Source of the DNA: Funneliformis mosseae
Taxonomy: Eukaryota; Glomeromycota; Glomeromycetes; Glomerales; Glomeraceae
DNA: 29,339 nucleotides
Assembly: GCA_910592005.1 (NCBI GenBank)
Contig: CAJVPP010000589.1
Coordinates: 1 to 29,339, forward strand
Direction of reading: 5' to 3'
The translations under genes and the position numbers were made by a program. Below the pieces are notes generated by a model. That model was not told where the DNA came from and made no database searches. It saw only the letters and a list, made by a program, of their open reading frames with translations. Shown here in pieces: positions 10,034 through 20,963 of the stretch. Each line of letters begins with the position of its first letter. The first letter of the stretch is position 1.

Positions 10034-13000
10034 ATGGCGGCATGCGAGTGGTCAGGAAACAGCTAAGCGACTTATACTTTATCATGATTTTTTTCCTGAC
10101 TTGCTAATTTTTATCCTTTAGAATCCTATTCAATTTGTGAGAAACATTATAATTAAATCATTTCAACTAATCAGTTTTATTAATATCTAGTAGGTTCTGT
10201 TCAAAAAAGCAAAAGATTCTGACTTGATGCTAATCAAGATAATGATTATACTAATATAATGGTTAAGCTTGTTAGGATTAAAAAGCTTTTAGAATCTATT
10301 TAATTAGAAAATTAGCAGAAAATACAATCAATAATAGAACTCAACAATCAAATTTAACGGATGCATTAGTTTTTTAAAGATTAAAAAGATGAAGTAAAAA
10401 AATTAAAAAAAAAACTGCAAAAAGCCTATGATGATATGAATATGATGTAAAATTTGTATGAAAAGCAATGTGAAAGTAATAAAACTCTAGTTGAATAGTG
10501 GAATTTATGATTTGATAGCTAAAACAAACATATTAATGCAATTATAGAAATAGTAAAAGCAGAATGTGAACTATTATTCAAAGATGTAAGTTTACTAATT
10601 TGAGATAGTGATAGGTTTTTTCTGAAATCTCATAATATATAATCTATATGAATAGCTCAATAGGCATAATCAAGTTGCTATTAAATTTATTGAAATTCTA
10701 ATTCAAAATAATCGAGACTTTGATGTTTTAAGTCAGAAAAAGCTTTTTAAAACTGCCATCATGATTGATTTAATATATGAGACATGACATAGAAAATATG
10801 TGTCAGAAATTTAACTTGCTACTTTAGCTATTAAATATTCAATTGCACAATCAAAATTGGTTATTAATATCGATAATCATATTACAAGTTTAGAAAGCTA
10901 TTATTGATTTCAAAAGTAGCTGGATGAATTATCAAAGTATAAAGAACTATTACCCAAAGGTCTTCTAGTCCTCGCATTTGATAATGAACAAAAAAGACAG
11001 AAGAACTATCTTGATCGAGAATCTAATATGGTCATTTACCATATTGTTATCAGTTTCGTTGCTTTTAATATGGTATTACAAAATAGAATTTAACATATTA
11101 ATTTACCTTAGTTGTATCAGTCTCTTTTTAGGTTACAGTATGAAGAATTCTTTGACATCAACCCTTAAATGTAAAAAATAATTGACAAGGAACTATATAC
11201 TTACCTTTTCAAAATTCTTAATTTGTTATCTAAAGAAAAATCATTCTCTACTAATATTATCAATTCTCTTGTAATTCTACAACAACCAATATTATTAATA
11301 TGAAATTTTGTCTCAACTGCGATCAACAAAACATTGAGAATTGAAAAAAGGTATGTTTAAATTACAAAATACTATTATCAATATTAACTGAAATCTAAAA
11401 AGAAACTGAAGTCAAAAATATTACAATTAATCAATTAAACAACTTACTTACCTTTAAATCTTATAACATTGATGACAAACAAAGTATCACATGTGTCCCT
11501 AGAATCAGTCTTACTTAAAGCTCTGAATGATTCAGATTAATCTAAAGATTTTTAGATCAGTTCAGTTCAGATCAGTTTCAGATTGTATAAAATCAATCTG
11601 AAAATTTTCAGTTCAGTTCAGATTTTTTTCAGATTATAATTCTAATCCAAACTGAAAAAAATCTGAACTGAACCGATAATTTTAGATTAATCTGAAAGTT
11701 CAGTTTGATTATATGTGAAACTCTTAGAGAATTACAATTTTTTGCAGTTTCTCTTCGAATTTCACAAAAAAATTGCGAAAACTTTGAAGAATCGCAATTT
11801 TTTGTGATTTCTCTTAGAATTTTGTAAAGTTATCGCAAAACTCTTGAAGAATTGCAAAAAATTGCGATTTCTCTTCGAATTTTGCGAACCTCAAAGAGAA
11901 ATTCGCAATTTTTTGCGATTTTCCTAGAGTTTTGTATATAAATTGCAGATTCTTTATATAATCGAACTGTAATTTTAGATTCAAAAATTCTGGTTCAGTT
12001 CAGATTTTTACAGGTTTGCAGTTCAGTTCAGATTTGGATTAGCATTTTTAAGATTAATAATCTGAACTGAACTGAACTGAAATTTTCAGTTCGAATATAG
12101 ATTGACATCTAATCTAGACTGAACTGAACCATTTAGAGCTTTAGTCTTACTCAACAAAAAGTTACTGATCTGAGAGTTAATATTTCTAAGATTTATGTTC
12201 CTGATCCTATTAACGTTAATTCTAACTCAATTATAAATATTGAAAAGGTACTTTCACATATAGAAATAATATCAGGCATTAAGGATGAAACTTACAAGTG
12301 AATCGTTGTCATCTGTGATAGTGTTCTGTACCATAATGCTACTAAGTTGAAGAAAAAGTTTCTCTGGTTAGTTCTTATACTAGAACAATTACATGAAGAA
12401 ATGAATATGCTTCAAGCATATGTAGAGTTAAATTGGTAAGTAATATAGATTTAAAATCTAATATTTCTCACTTTAACATTACTAGATATTTTTTTATACA
12501 TTAGGAAAATTGATTTGAAATAGTTTGCAATATGTCAAGATTATCAAATTGAAAATCAGCTTACCTATTTCAAAAAATGTATAGATTATCATAAGTCTTG
12601 GAATTTGATTTGTAGTATATATCTTCAAGCAATAGCTATAAAGCTTTTATGACTGTATATAAAAAGCCATTTAACCCAGATATCTTGCATGGGTTAAAGA
12701 ATAGTAAGATTCGCTTTATCAAATAAAATAAGAATAGGTTACTATTAATTAATTAATTTTTTTTTTAATTATTATTTTTTAAATTAATACTAACTTATTT
12801 TTTAATAAGATATTTGTTTACCTTCAAGCAATAATTAATTATCGAAAAGCTATAAGAACTAATAATTCTCTTTTAAAAAAGGCTGTTAAAAGAACTTTTT
12901 CTCCTATTTGGTCTGCAAGATGTCATCCTATTTATCGCCTAATAGATATTTCTGATGAAATTCAGTTGATGCAATTTCATTTAGAAATGCAGAATATAAT

Positions 13001-13710
13001 AGAGAAAAATTGTATTATTTTGCAATCAGGTATTTATGAACAGCATCAAGGGTTAGATGCAATTATAAAAGAGGTGAACAAGACCTTAAAAACTTTAATA
13101 TCTTTTATTCTACAATATCGTCATTGAAAGATTGCATCACATAATTGTAAAAAGTTCTTTGAGATAAATTTTTTTAATTTTAAATTAAACCAATTTTATA
13201 TACACATAGATACTAATTATTTATTTTAGCTTAGAAATAATTTATTTAAAACAATTAGATATAATAATCACCAGCAATCAGGATCAAGAACTCAATTAGA
13301 ATCAACTATGGAATGCTAAAGATTTTGAACTCTTTTGCAAAGTCTTGAATTTGTGAATTCAAAAAATACACAGACCATTTGTTAAAGCCTGGAGGAAGAA
13401 TATGAGTTGATTGAACATTTAAAAAATTTCACACATATTGCAAAACAATATTAACAAAATTTTATTGAAATATTTATTAACAAAAAACTATCTTCTTTTT
13501 TTAGGCCAATACCAATTACAAAACAAGAAGCAGATGCATAAGAGAATGAAAAAAATATGAACAAGGCAGAAATTTTGTTAAAGATCAAAACTCTTCTTGA
13601 ACAACTAGGTGAAAATATTTGAAAAAAATATTCCAAATTGAAATCAAAAAAATGAAGCAAATTATTAAACATATTGCAAGAGATAAAGCATTTATTCACT
13701 TTGAATAATA
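10034..13710 (+). pseudogene. Large decayed gene of unknown family, split by a hAT-like element
   Basis: One plus-strand coding remnant can be followed for 3.7 kb. In order: MAACEWSG and FYPLESYSICEKHYN with Cys/His spacing suggesting zinc binding (10034-10155); a Lys-rich coiled coil (about 10385-10500); LLVLAFDNEQK and KNYLDRESNMVIYHIV (about 10960-11050); a CxxC ribbon FCLNCDQQNIEN (about 11310); SLTQQKVTDLRVNISKIYV interrupted by the element at 11516-12143; WIVVICDSV and LEQLHEEMNMLQAYVELNW (about 12300-12435); YLQAIINYRKAIRTNNSLL and WSARCHPIYRLIDISDEIQ (about 12820-12975); a basic helical end (about 13500-13700). Introns with GT-AG remain, for example 12436-12504, which restores the frame (AAT TG|G AAA). 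Many stops occur, nearly all TAA/TAG/TGA at plausible Gln/Arg/Trp sites. The layout (zinc motifs, a central Asp block, QLHEEMNM) could suit a domesticated or mobile-element nuclease, for example DUF6589-like, but that is speculation. Confidence 0.7.
11516..12143. mobile_element. 628-bp hAT-like non-autonomous element, copy 2 (inverted)
   Basis: The left end is TAAAGCTCTGAATGATTCAG; the right end read inwards is TAAAGCTCTAAATGGTTCAG. A perfect 8-bp target duplication GTCTTACT stands at 11508-11515 and 12144-12151. The TAGATGTC-bearing end, on the left in copy 1 (5790-6421), is on the right here, so the two are in opposite orientation. The interior again has CTGAACTGAA subterminal clusters and a core of inverted GCGAA / TTGCAATTTTTTGCG units (about 11715-11955). 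Removing the insert and one duplication joins the flanking reading frame. Confidence 0.92.
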
Positions 13711-13899
13711 AATTTAATTTAAAATAAATTTGTATTTGTATTACTTCAGTATTTGTATTTTGTCTTTTTATTTACACTTTTTTTGATGAATAATAAATTT
13801 AATTTTTTATTAGTTAGAAATGAAATGAAAGATTATATAATACTATATAAGATAATATAAAATGTTTTAATATTTATTCATTAATAATTGAGTTGATGT

Positions 13900-14048
13900 A
13901 GCATTTTGCAGTTGAAAGAGAAGAAACTACCAAAAAGAATTTTTTGAATTAATGTTAAATCTGAATTTATTTAATTAAAAATAATAATTAGCTATAAAGT
14001 AAAAAATTTTTCTTTTGGTAATTTCTTACTTTTTTACTACAAAACACT
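13900..14048. mobile_element. Diverged small MITE, 149 bp
   Basis: The two ends pair as inverted repeats: AGCATTTTGCAGTTGAAAG at the left, and AGTGTTTTGTAGTAAAAAAG read inwards from the right. A second pairing block follows (AAACTACCAAAA with AAATTACCAAAA). The centre (GAATTAATGTTAAATCTGAA) matches the centre of the element at 26691-26849 (GAGTTAATGCTAAATCTGAA), so the two are relatives. Target duplication is unclear in this older copy. Confidence 0.6.
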
Positions 14049-14652
14049 TATATAAATATTTATAAATTATTTATTACAGATATATATTTACTAGATCAAT
14101 CTTTGTAATATTTGAAATATATCATTTGAAAATTATACCAAAAATATTTATTAAAAAAAAACATTTTATTTATTTAAAATTGATATATAATTTTAACTAT
14201 TAATATAAAAGATATTAATTAAGTTCTTACCTATTATAAGTATTTATGAAATAGAATCTAATTAAAATAAAAGCTAATACCTTAAAAATGATATTCACTA
14301 AACATTGATACCTTTTCTTATTATATTTTCGTATTACGATATTATTAATATCATAGATGTAATAGTAAACTAATTTTTTCATTTAAATTTTTGATATTTT
14401 AGATTGTAAATGTGGATTTTTAAAAGCTTAGAATAATATAATTATTAGAGTAAAGGGGGAAAAATGATTACTAATTTATTGTCAGTAACACGTGATCTTT
14501 TTAAACGTCACGCGCGTTAGTATTCACAGGCCCACTAAATTGAACTAATTTTAGAATATTTCTTTTTTTAAAAATAAAATACATCAGGTTGATTCCGGAA
14601 TTCTAAACCGGTTCCGGATCCTAAACATTATTTATTTTGGTTTTTTTTTTGT

Positions 14653-14660
14653 GACGCGTC
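14653..14660. promoter_or_regulatory. MCB-like palindrome GACGCGTC
   Basis: A perfect 8-bp palindrome containing ACGCGT, 31 bp before the chosen ATG of the zinc-finger gene. In yeasts ACGCGT is bound by MBF-type (Mbp1/Swi6) regulators at G1/S. Use here is an inference from the sequence and position only; a T-rich tract separates it from the start codon. Confidence 0.35.
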
Positions 14661-14690
14661 CAAACTTTTTTTCTCTCTCGCTTTAAACTT

Positions 14691-16161
14691 ATGTTTACAG
14701 ACACCACCAACTCACGACTTGCCACGTCAAAAAGCTATCAACGGGATTATAGAGAACTTGATCCAAACAAACCAGGTATATTTTTCTCAACAAAATTTAT
14801 CACCGAAACCCTTTAAAATTATTTATCGATTTTTAGGCAAACTCGATCCCGATCAAGTTCGAGTCAATATCTTCAAGAATGTGTCCAATGTTGAGATTTC
14901 AAGGAAGGAACATCACTCTAAAGAAAGGAAAAGGAAAAAGATCAATTATTGTTATAGTGACACCGAAGATAACATGACGGACTCTTCCGATGACCAAAAA
15001 GAAAATAATAAAGTTATATCGAAAAAATATGAGTCACATCATATGAATCAAGATGTTAATGGACAAGTAATCTCTTCAAATCTACAACTTGAAAATGTCA
15101 ATGTTAAAATCGAATTAAAAGAAATCGACCATCCGCCTCACCTTAACGAAAAAAATACTAGTGAAGAGTTAAGATGTGCAGTATCGGATTTTAATAAAAC
15201 GTTTAATGAACAGAATTATTTGATAACCCCGACAACTCACATAAATGACAACCAATTCAATTGTGACGAACCTGGATGTGGAAAACGATTCTCAATTTCC
15301 TCATATTTAAAAATACATCAAAACTTACAACATCATATGAGTCAAATGGGAACGATTGATTACGTCGAGAAGGTTAAAGAACAACAGCCAATTGATGATG
15401 TCAAGGTAATAAAGTGTACGCTGTCCGGATGTAATAAAACTTTCAAGGATCAAAAAAATCTGAAGAGACATTTGGAACTTCATAAAGGTGAAAAACCTTT
15501 CATTTGTGACGAACCTGGATGTGGAAAACGATTCGCTTTACGAGATTATGTAAAAACTCATCAAAAACGACAACATGAAATGAAACGCCGTCAAAATGAA
15601 TCAAATAAACATCATCAGCAATCTAAAAAAGACAATAAAGAAGTAAAGTGCCCAAATCCCGGTTGCGACCAAATATTATCTAAAAGGTTCTTAGATAAAC
15701 ACCTGAAAATTCATGAGAGTGAAATGCCTTATGTCTGTAATAAGCCTGGATGTGGAAAACGATTTACAATTCCAGATTACTTAAAGATCCATCAAAAAAT
15801 TCATAATAATTTGATCTACGCATCAAATCTTGCAAATTATCCTACCGAGGAGGTTCACATCGTCATCGAAGATAGAGGCCAAAAAGACGACTTTGTGTTG
15901 ATGGCGATAAGATGTACGGTCCCCGGTTGCAATAGAAAATTCCAAAAGGAAAAATCATTGAAAAAACATTTAAAGATCCATAACGATGAAAAGAGATTTG
16001 TATGTAACGTAAAAGGATGTGGTAAGAAATTCGTATTATTATATTATTTAAAATGTCATCAAAAACAACATATGAAACAGACCTTCGATGAAGATGTTTC
16101 TATCAAAAATGTCAAAGTTGTAGCAACACCAACTGAAACACGAAAAAAGCAACAGCAATGA
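14691..16161 (+). CDS. C2H2 zinc-finger protein, 2 exons, 469 aa
   Basis: Exons 14691-14775 and 14837-16161 are joined by a 61-bp intron (CCAG|GTATAT ... TTTTTAG|GC). The ATG at 14691 is in frame only after splicing; the unspliced reading would need a TTG start, so the spliced model is preferred. Residues 1-140 are disordered, basic (KERKRKK, about 51-57; a likely nuclear signal) and then acidic. Zinc fingers, each C-x4-C-x11-12-H-x3-4-H, lie at about 171-194, 222-244, 252-275, 300-321, 329-351, 388-410 and 418-440. They form pairs joined by short linkers (HKGEKPF in one) and separated by 30-40 residues. A finger at about 142-163 has lost its second Cys and first His. The spacing resembles TFIIIA-type fingers. 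A nuclear DNA- or RNA-binding role follows from the fold; the target is unknown. The nearly identical units CDEPGCGKRF point to growth by duplication of a finger pair. Confidence 0.9.
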
Positions 16162-16918
16162 TTAGTCCGAAGGACTACATATGATTACAAAAGATGTCCC
16201 GCTTATCAGTTTGATTGGAGCATCGCATGTATAAATGCACACTACTTCCTTTTTTGTGTTAATTCGATAGTTAACTAAATATATCGAAATAAAATATATA
16301 GAAATATAATTTTTTTTTTTATTACTGTAAATAATAATTTAATTTATTAAATAATTGAATTTAGTATAATCAAATAACAAATAAACTACTAATTAAAAGT
16401 AAAATACAAAATGATATAAACAGTTTTCCATTTTTTGTTTGAATGTTCGCGTTATTGTATCTTTGAACGCAATCTTATTTCTTCTTCCTTTTTTCTTGAA
16501 GTCTTTTACAGTTTTTTATACGGTCAAGCCTATCGAAGCTAAAACACACGTCATTTAGTGTACGACGTTAAACCCCAGCAAACTCCTTGCTTCTAATATC
16601 TATTTTGGCTTTTTTCAATGTCAGCCCTTGGCGGTTATTGTCCATGCAAGACAAACTTGTTATCTGATTTCTGGAACAAGTCCTTCCAACTGCGTTTGAA
16701 GAATACGAATCTTTCATCAAATTACATCATACACGTGATTAAACTTTGGGTGCACAAATGCACAGGGGCACCATTTAAATTTTCCCCCGTTTTAAATGTT
16801 GAAATATTGGTGAAACGACGTTGTGATTTTGATTTATAAACAAATAAAAATTTTATTAATTACTTTTAAAAACAAAAATGTACACGGAAAATAAACATTA
16901 TAAAATTGATTTAATTTA
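16162..16918. other. Intergenic region between convergent genes
   Basis: The stop codons of the zinc-finger gene and the 1078-aa gene face each other across 757 bp. 16280-16430 is AT-rich, as expected of 3' ends. 16440-16850 is less AT-rich and holds a 73-codon open frame on the plus strand (16618-16839, MSALGGYCPCKT...) with no recognisable motif. It may be a gene remnant; I do not call it a gene. Confidence 0.4.
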
Positions 16919-19900
16919 TCAATTTTTTTCACTTAAATTCATGATATCTTTTCTTTTCGCGGCTTTATGACCATCAGAAAAGTTTGTTATAAGTTTTTCT
17001 ACTCCAAAATATTTAAATATTTCATCAAGTATTGAAGACTCTTTTTCACGCTTAATGATAATGTTAATTACGATTTCTTGTTGTATATTATTGATAAATT
17101 GAATATATTGATCTTTCGTTTTGGAATTATTAAATGTGTTTGAATACATCTCTTCGAAATCTTTTAAATTGTCGACGTTCCATAATGGATTAGATGGATC
17201 GACTTTATGATGATTTAATAAAAACTTCTTGAACTCATCAAATGTTGACTTGGAAGATGAAAGTTCTTCATAAGGAGGCGGTGGATTATAAGATATGTTA
17301 TGCTTTTTAATTTGATCATATTGTATATGATTAATAAAATCAATATACTGGACTTGTATATTAGATTCATTAAATGTTTTAGAGTATATATCTTCAAATT
17401 CTTTAACATTATCTACATTCCATAACGGATTTGATGAGTCTACTTGTTGATTATTCAATAAGAATTTCTTGAACTCATCAAAGTTCACTAGTGTTGACTT
17501 AGATGATGATAGTTCCTCATAAGGAGGTGGTTGATCATAATCATTGATTTCATGTTCCTCTGATGTTATTATTGTAATTGGAAATTCAAAATTGTCTAAA
17601 TATAACTCTTCAAATTCTTCTTCTATAAGGGAATTTTCATTATCTTTAAGAGTTTCTGTTGAAATGATTAAATCCTGTACACATTCATTCACAACAGCAT
17701 CATTCGATAATTTTTCATTGTCTAAAATATGTTCATCTTCCAGATATTTTTGATGACTTAAGATTTCTTCGAGTTCTACTTCATCCATATGTTGCATATA
17801 ACAACATTCAACACCTTCATTTATTGTAATTTGATGATTCTCTTCATCACAACGTTGATAATTAATTATTAGATTTATTATTTCAACAGGTTCGTTTTCT
17901 TCGTTTGTGATATGTTTGAAGGATGTAAAAGTGAATTCATTATCCAAATAATTTTGATATTTAATTTCTTCTTCAACTTTTGGTAAATCGTTATCCACTT
18001 CATCACTTGAATTCTCATCTTTTTCACCTTCCTTCTTCTCTTCATGTGATATGTTAGATATGTTATCGTATTGTAGACGAGGGGTATCCACATTGGCAAT
18101 ATTTTTATAACCTTCAATATGTGTCTGGTCTTTCGGTAAATCGTTATCCACTTTATCAATTGAATTTTCATCTTTTTCACCTTCCTTCTTCTCTTCATGT
18201 GATATGTTAGCGTGTTGTAGACGAGGGGTATCCACATTTGTATTATTTTTATTATCTTCAATGTGTGTCTGGTCTTTCCTGTTATCATTATTAATATAAT
18301 ATGTATTGTGAATTGTAATGTATTTAGGGATCTCATTTCTTGTTTTCACACTTATTAAAGAATCACGACTAGAACTACTACAACTACTTCTTTCGTCCTT
18401 TGAAGACTTTTGAAATTTGTTCAAACTTGATTCTTTCTCTCTTTCCTCTCTTTCTTCCAGGATTCTTTTAAATTCAAGTAAAAGCGCATCTTTATCAAAC
18501 ACAACATCTTGTGATGAATTATTTCGTTCATGATTTTCTTTAATCTCTTTGTTGATCTCTCTAACTTCTTGAACCATCTTGACAATCATATTCCTTTCTT
18601 TCATTAATTGAGTTACGTTATCAACGATACGATTACGTAAACTGTATTCTTTTTGTTGACGAATTTGTTGAACATTAATCGATACTCTGGATGGAATTTC
18701 ACGTAATTTTGAATTTATTCTGATAGAATTGCGAAAGTTACTAAATCTACTTTTTCGTTTTCGTTCATGAGATGAAAATGATGTATCTGAAACTGGAGTG
18801 TCAGGGGGTGTGAATTGTTGAATAGATTCTCGATTAAAACCAGAATAAGAAGGTAATGTTGTGGGATTCAAAGAAGGTTTTGTAAATGAGAAAGGTATGT
18901 TACGAGAGTTACGTAGTGGAAGATTGAAAAAAGGAATGGATCCGGGAGAAGATAAAGGCCGTGGAGGAATCGTAGAGTTAGAATTAAGAGAATCAAGGGT
19001 GGAACGTCGAGATTTGAAATATTTGAAATCCACTTTAATCTAGTTATAATGCACGCATGTGATATTAATGAGAAGAGAAAGGAAAACAAAAAAAAAAAAA
19101 AATGAACCCCCAAAAAAAAATTTACCATATTCTTGACTTCTTCCCCTTTACTGATTTTCCTCGTAACATATAAAACTTCAACTGCTTTAAAGGTCAATTG
19201 TTTTTTAATATGAGATTCGTATATCTCATTACAAAATCCAATAATTTCTTGAATATTTGACTTCATATGAAGAAAGAACTCTGTTAGCATCCTTTGTATC
19301 AAATCTAAATACCCTATTAAAAGGGTATCGATATGATCGGGTAACGAGCACCCCGTCAAACTCCTAAGAATAGATAACCGTCGTTTAGTTTTTAAAAATT
19401 GAAATTCATTTTTTTTTTTTTTTTCAAAAAGAAATAAAGATAAATTAATCATAATAATGATTGATCACTCACCCTCCGGATTTAAGTATTTTATATTCGA
19501 AATTTCGGAATTTCGTATTTTTTCTTTTAACCTTTTTGAATTCTTCGGTTGATAAACCATATAAATGTTTATAAAATTGAGTGATCCTTTCCGATTTTTC
19601 CGGTTCAAGATTACATTTCAAATAATCCTGACGTAATTTGAAAAAGCCAACGCGTATCGTTTGCCAATCATAATACCATTCTCCGGCGGTATATTCAAAC
19701 TACATGGGAAGATGGCGCAGAATAATGATTTTGATTGGTTAGCGACCGAAACCGGAAAGGGTGTGTAAAGAAAACACGAATTCAATCAAAATTGATCCTT
19801 ACATCCAAGACTTTAATAAAGGCACCAAACGCAGCCCAGTATTCTTTATTCATAACACTAAGTATAACATCCAAAATATTACTAGTCGTGCCAAGTACAT

Positions 19901-20740
19901 TACTCATAGTTGATTGATCATCCTTAATCTTTCTTAAACACGTTCGTATTTCACGAAGGGAGAACGTGATATTTGCGTTTATAACCTTTGTAGTTCGATA
20001 AGTGGCCCAAAACTTTGAGACGGATTTATAAAGCGATTCTCGGATTCTTGATTCAATCGCTGGACCGGATTCACAAGCAACCAATTGTGAGAATATGTGT
20101 AACACTGAAGACATGGCACGACTGTGAATGCAAAATTTGAATGAGTTAAGGTGTCTAAACGACTGGACGTTATAATTTATAACGTAACCTACAGGTGAAG
20201 TTCAAGTCGCGCGGTCGAATTTCCATAATGAATCCATTGACGGTTCGAAAGATGAATGGCGGCTTGAGAAACGAAATTTGTCACTGAAATGGATAAAAGA
20301 GAAAAGATGATTATTTTATCGTTAAAGGTCATGTAATGATCATATGATATGATACAAGGTAATATATGATGATACTTTACCAACGTCATTCGTAACTTGA
20401 CGACCGACCAAATCCTCCGTCAAACGAATGGTCTCCTTCAAAAGGTAACCATAAGCACTGAAAACAAAAAACAAAAAAAAAAAAAATGGACCAAAAGTCA
20501 GAATTCCGATTGTTTAAAAAAATAAAAATAATAATCTAATAATAATAAAAATTTCACAACTCATAAGAAGACTTACATAACATTTTCATCCGCTAAAAGT
20601 TTAAGGATATCTTGATATTCTTGAATTTGATTTTCTGATATTTGGATTTCGGAATTAGTGGAATCAATTGAATTAGTATCATCATTAATATTATTAATTG
20701 CAATAGGTGGTAAAATGAAAGAATTATGCACGGATGACAT
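16919..20740 (-). CDS. Protein of unknown function with PPxY repeats, 7 exons, 1078 aa
   Basis: Exons: 20740-20577, 20457-20381, 20283-20193, 20121-19803, 19699-19473, 19363-19126 and 19039-16919. All introns are GT-AG (76-119 bp), and exon lengths add to exactly 1079 codons with matching phases at all six junctions. Residues 1-54 are Asn/Ser/Ile-rich. About 55-370 are helical (AYGYLLKETIRLTEDL, FEYTAGEWYYDWQTIR, SLPDHIDTLLIGYLDLIQ) and seem to be one folded domain that I cannot name. 373-500 is Ser/Pro/Arg-rich; about 505-575 is a coiled coil. Residues 628-675 and 676-726 are a tandem duplication (DQTHIE...EEKKEGEKDENS...DNDLPK). The acidic middle leads to a second duplication of about 82 residues, each starting with PPPYEELSSSKST (876 and 958) and continuing FDEFKKFLLN...NPLWNVDN. 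PPxY is the classic ligand of WW domains, such as those of NEDD4/Rsp5 ubiquitin ligases, so adaptor or regulated-turnover roles are possible. I see no membrane segment or catalytic motif. Confidence 0.85.
17110..17545 (-). repeat. Tandem duplication encoding two PPPYEEL modules
   Basis: Within the last exon of the 1078-aa gene, two adjacent units of about 245 bp encode PPPYEELSSSKST, FDEFKKFLLN, NPLWNVDN and a helical end with YIDFIN / YIQFIN. Protein similarity is high, while third codon positions differ. That suggests an old duplication kept by selection. Confidence 0.8.
17985..18274 (-). repeat. Tandem 144/153-bp coding duplication
   Basis: Two adjacent units encode DQTHIE...NVDTPRLQ...NISHEEKKEGEKDENS...VDNDLPK. 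They are 48 and 51 residues long; the second has an extra NIS triplet. DNA identity remains high (for example TCTTCATGTGATATGTTAG in both), so this duplication is younger than the PPxY one. Confidence 0.85.
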
Positions 20741-20929
20741 TTTTTATAAAATTTAATTTTTTTTTAAGTGACAAAAAATTCTCACCTTTTAAAAGAATGA
20801 ATGGTTACTCAACCGTAACCTGAGATAAACATGGGTCGCACAGACCTTTTTTACATCCAAGATCAAACATTGCAGTAAATTTAGTAAATTTATTACCAGA
20901 ATGGGAGATTAATAACATCCTTCTACTCT

Positions 20930-20963
<34 letters not shown>

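Larger units (their letters stand above)
13711..14690. other. AT-rich intergenic region upstream of the zinc-finger gene
   Basis: Left of 14400 it is low-complexity and holds a small inverted-repeat element (13900-14048). The last 250 bp change character: CACGTG (14490-14495), AAACGTCACG (14503-14512), TTCCGGAATTC and ACCGGTTCCGG (about 14593-14617), and GACGCGTC (14653-14660). These look like the promoter of the zinc-finger gene. Confidence 0.5.

Noticed and set aside
10978..11181. 67-aa membrane-like open frame
   Set aside because: Out of frame with the adjoining remnant (KNYLDRESNMVIYHIV and following); the hydrophobicity results from reading AT-rich coding DNA in the wrong frame.
16618..16839. 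73-aa open frame MSALGGYCPC
   Set aside because: No motif, no splice partner, and it lies between two convergent genes; possibly a remnant but not supportable as a gene.
17878..18336. 152-codon open frame inside the last exon of the 1078-aa gene
   Set aside because: An out-of-frame shadow of the acidic duplicated region; no start context and no independent signature.
18868..19452. 194-codon open frame beginning MINLSLF
   Set aside because: It reads through a T-rich intron on both sides of a real exon (19363-19126); splice sites and phases favour the seven-exon model.
19782..20114. Stand-alone 110-aa gene starting MSSVLHIFSQ
   Set aside because: It is exon 4 of the larger gene: a CACAG acceptor precedes it and GAT|GTAAGG ends it, with matching phases.
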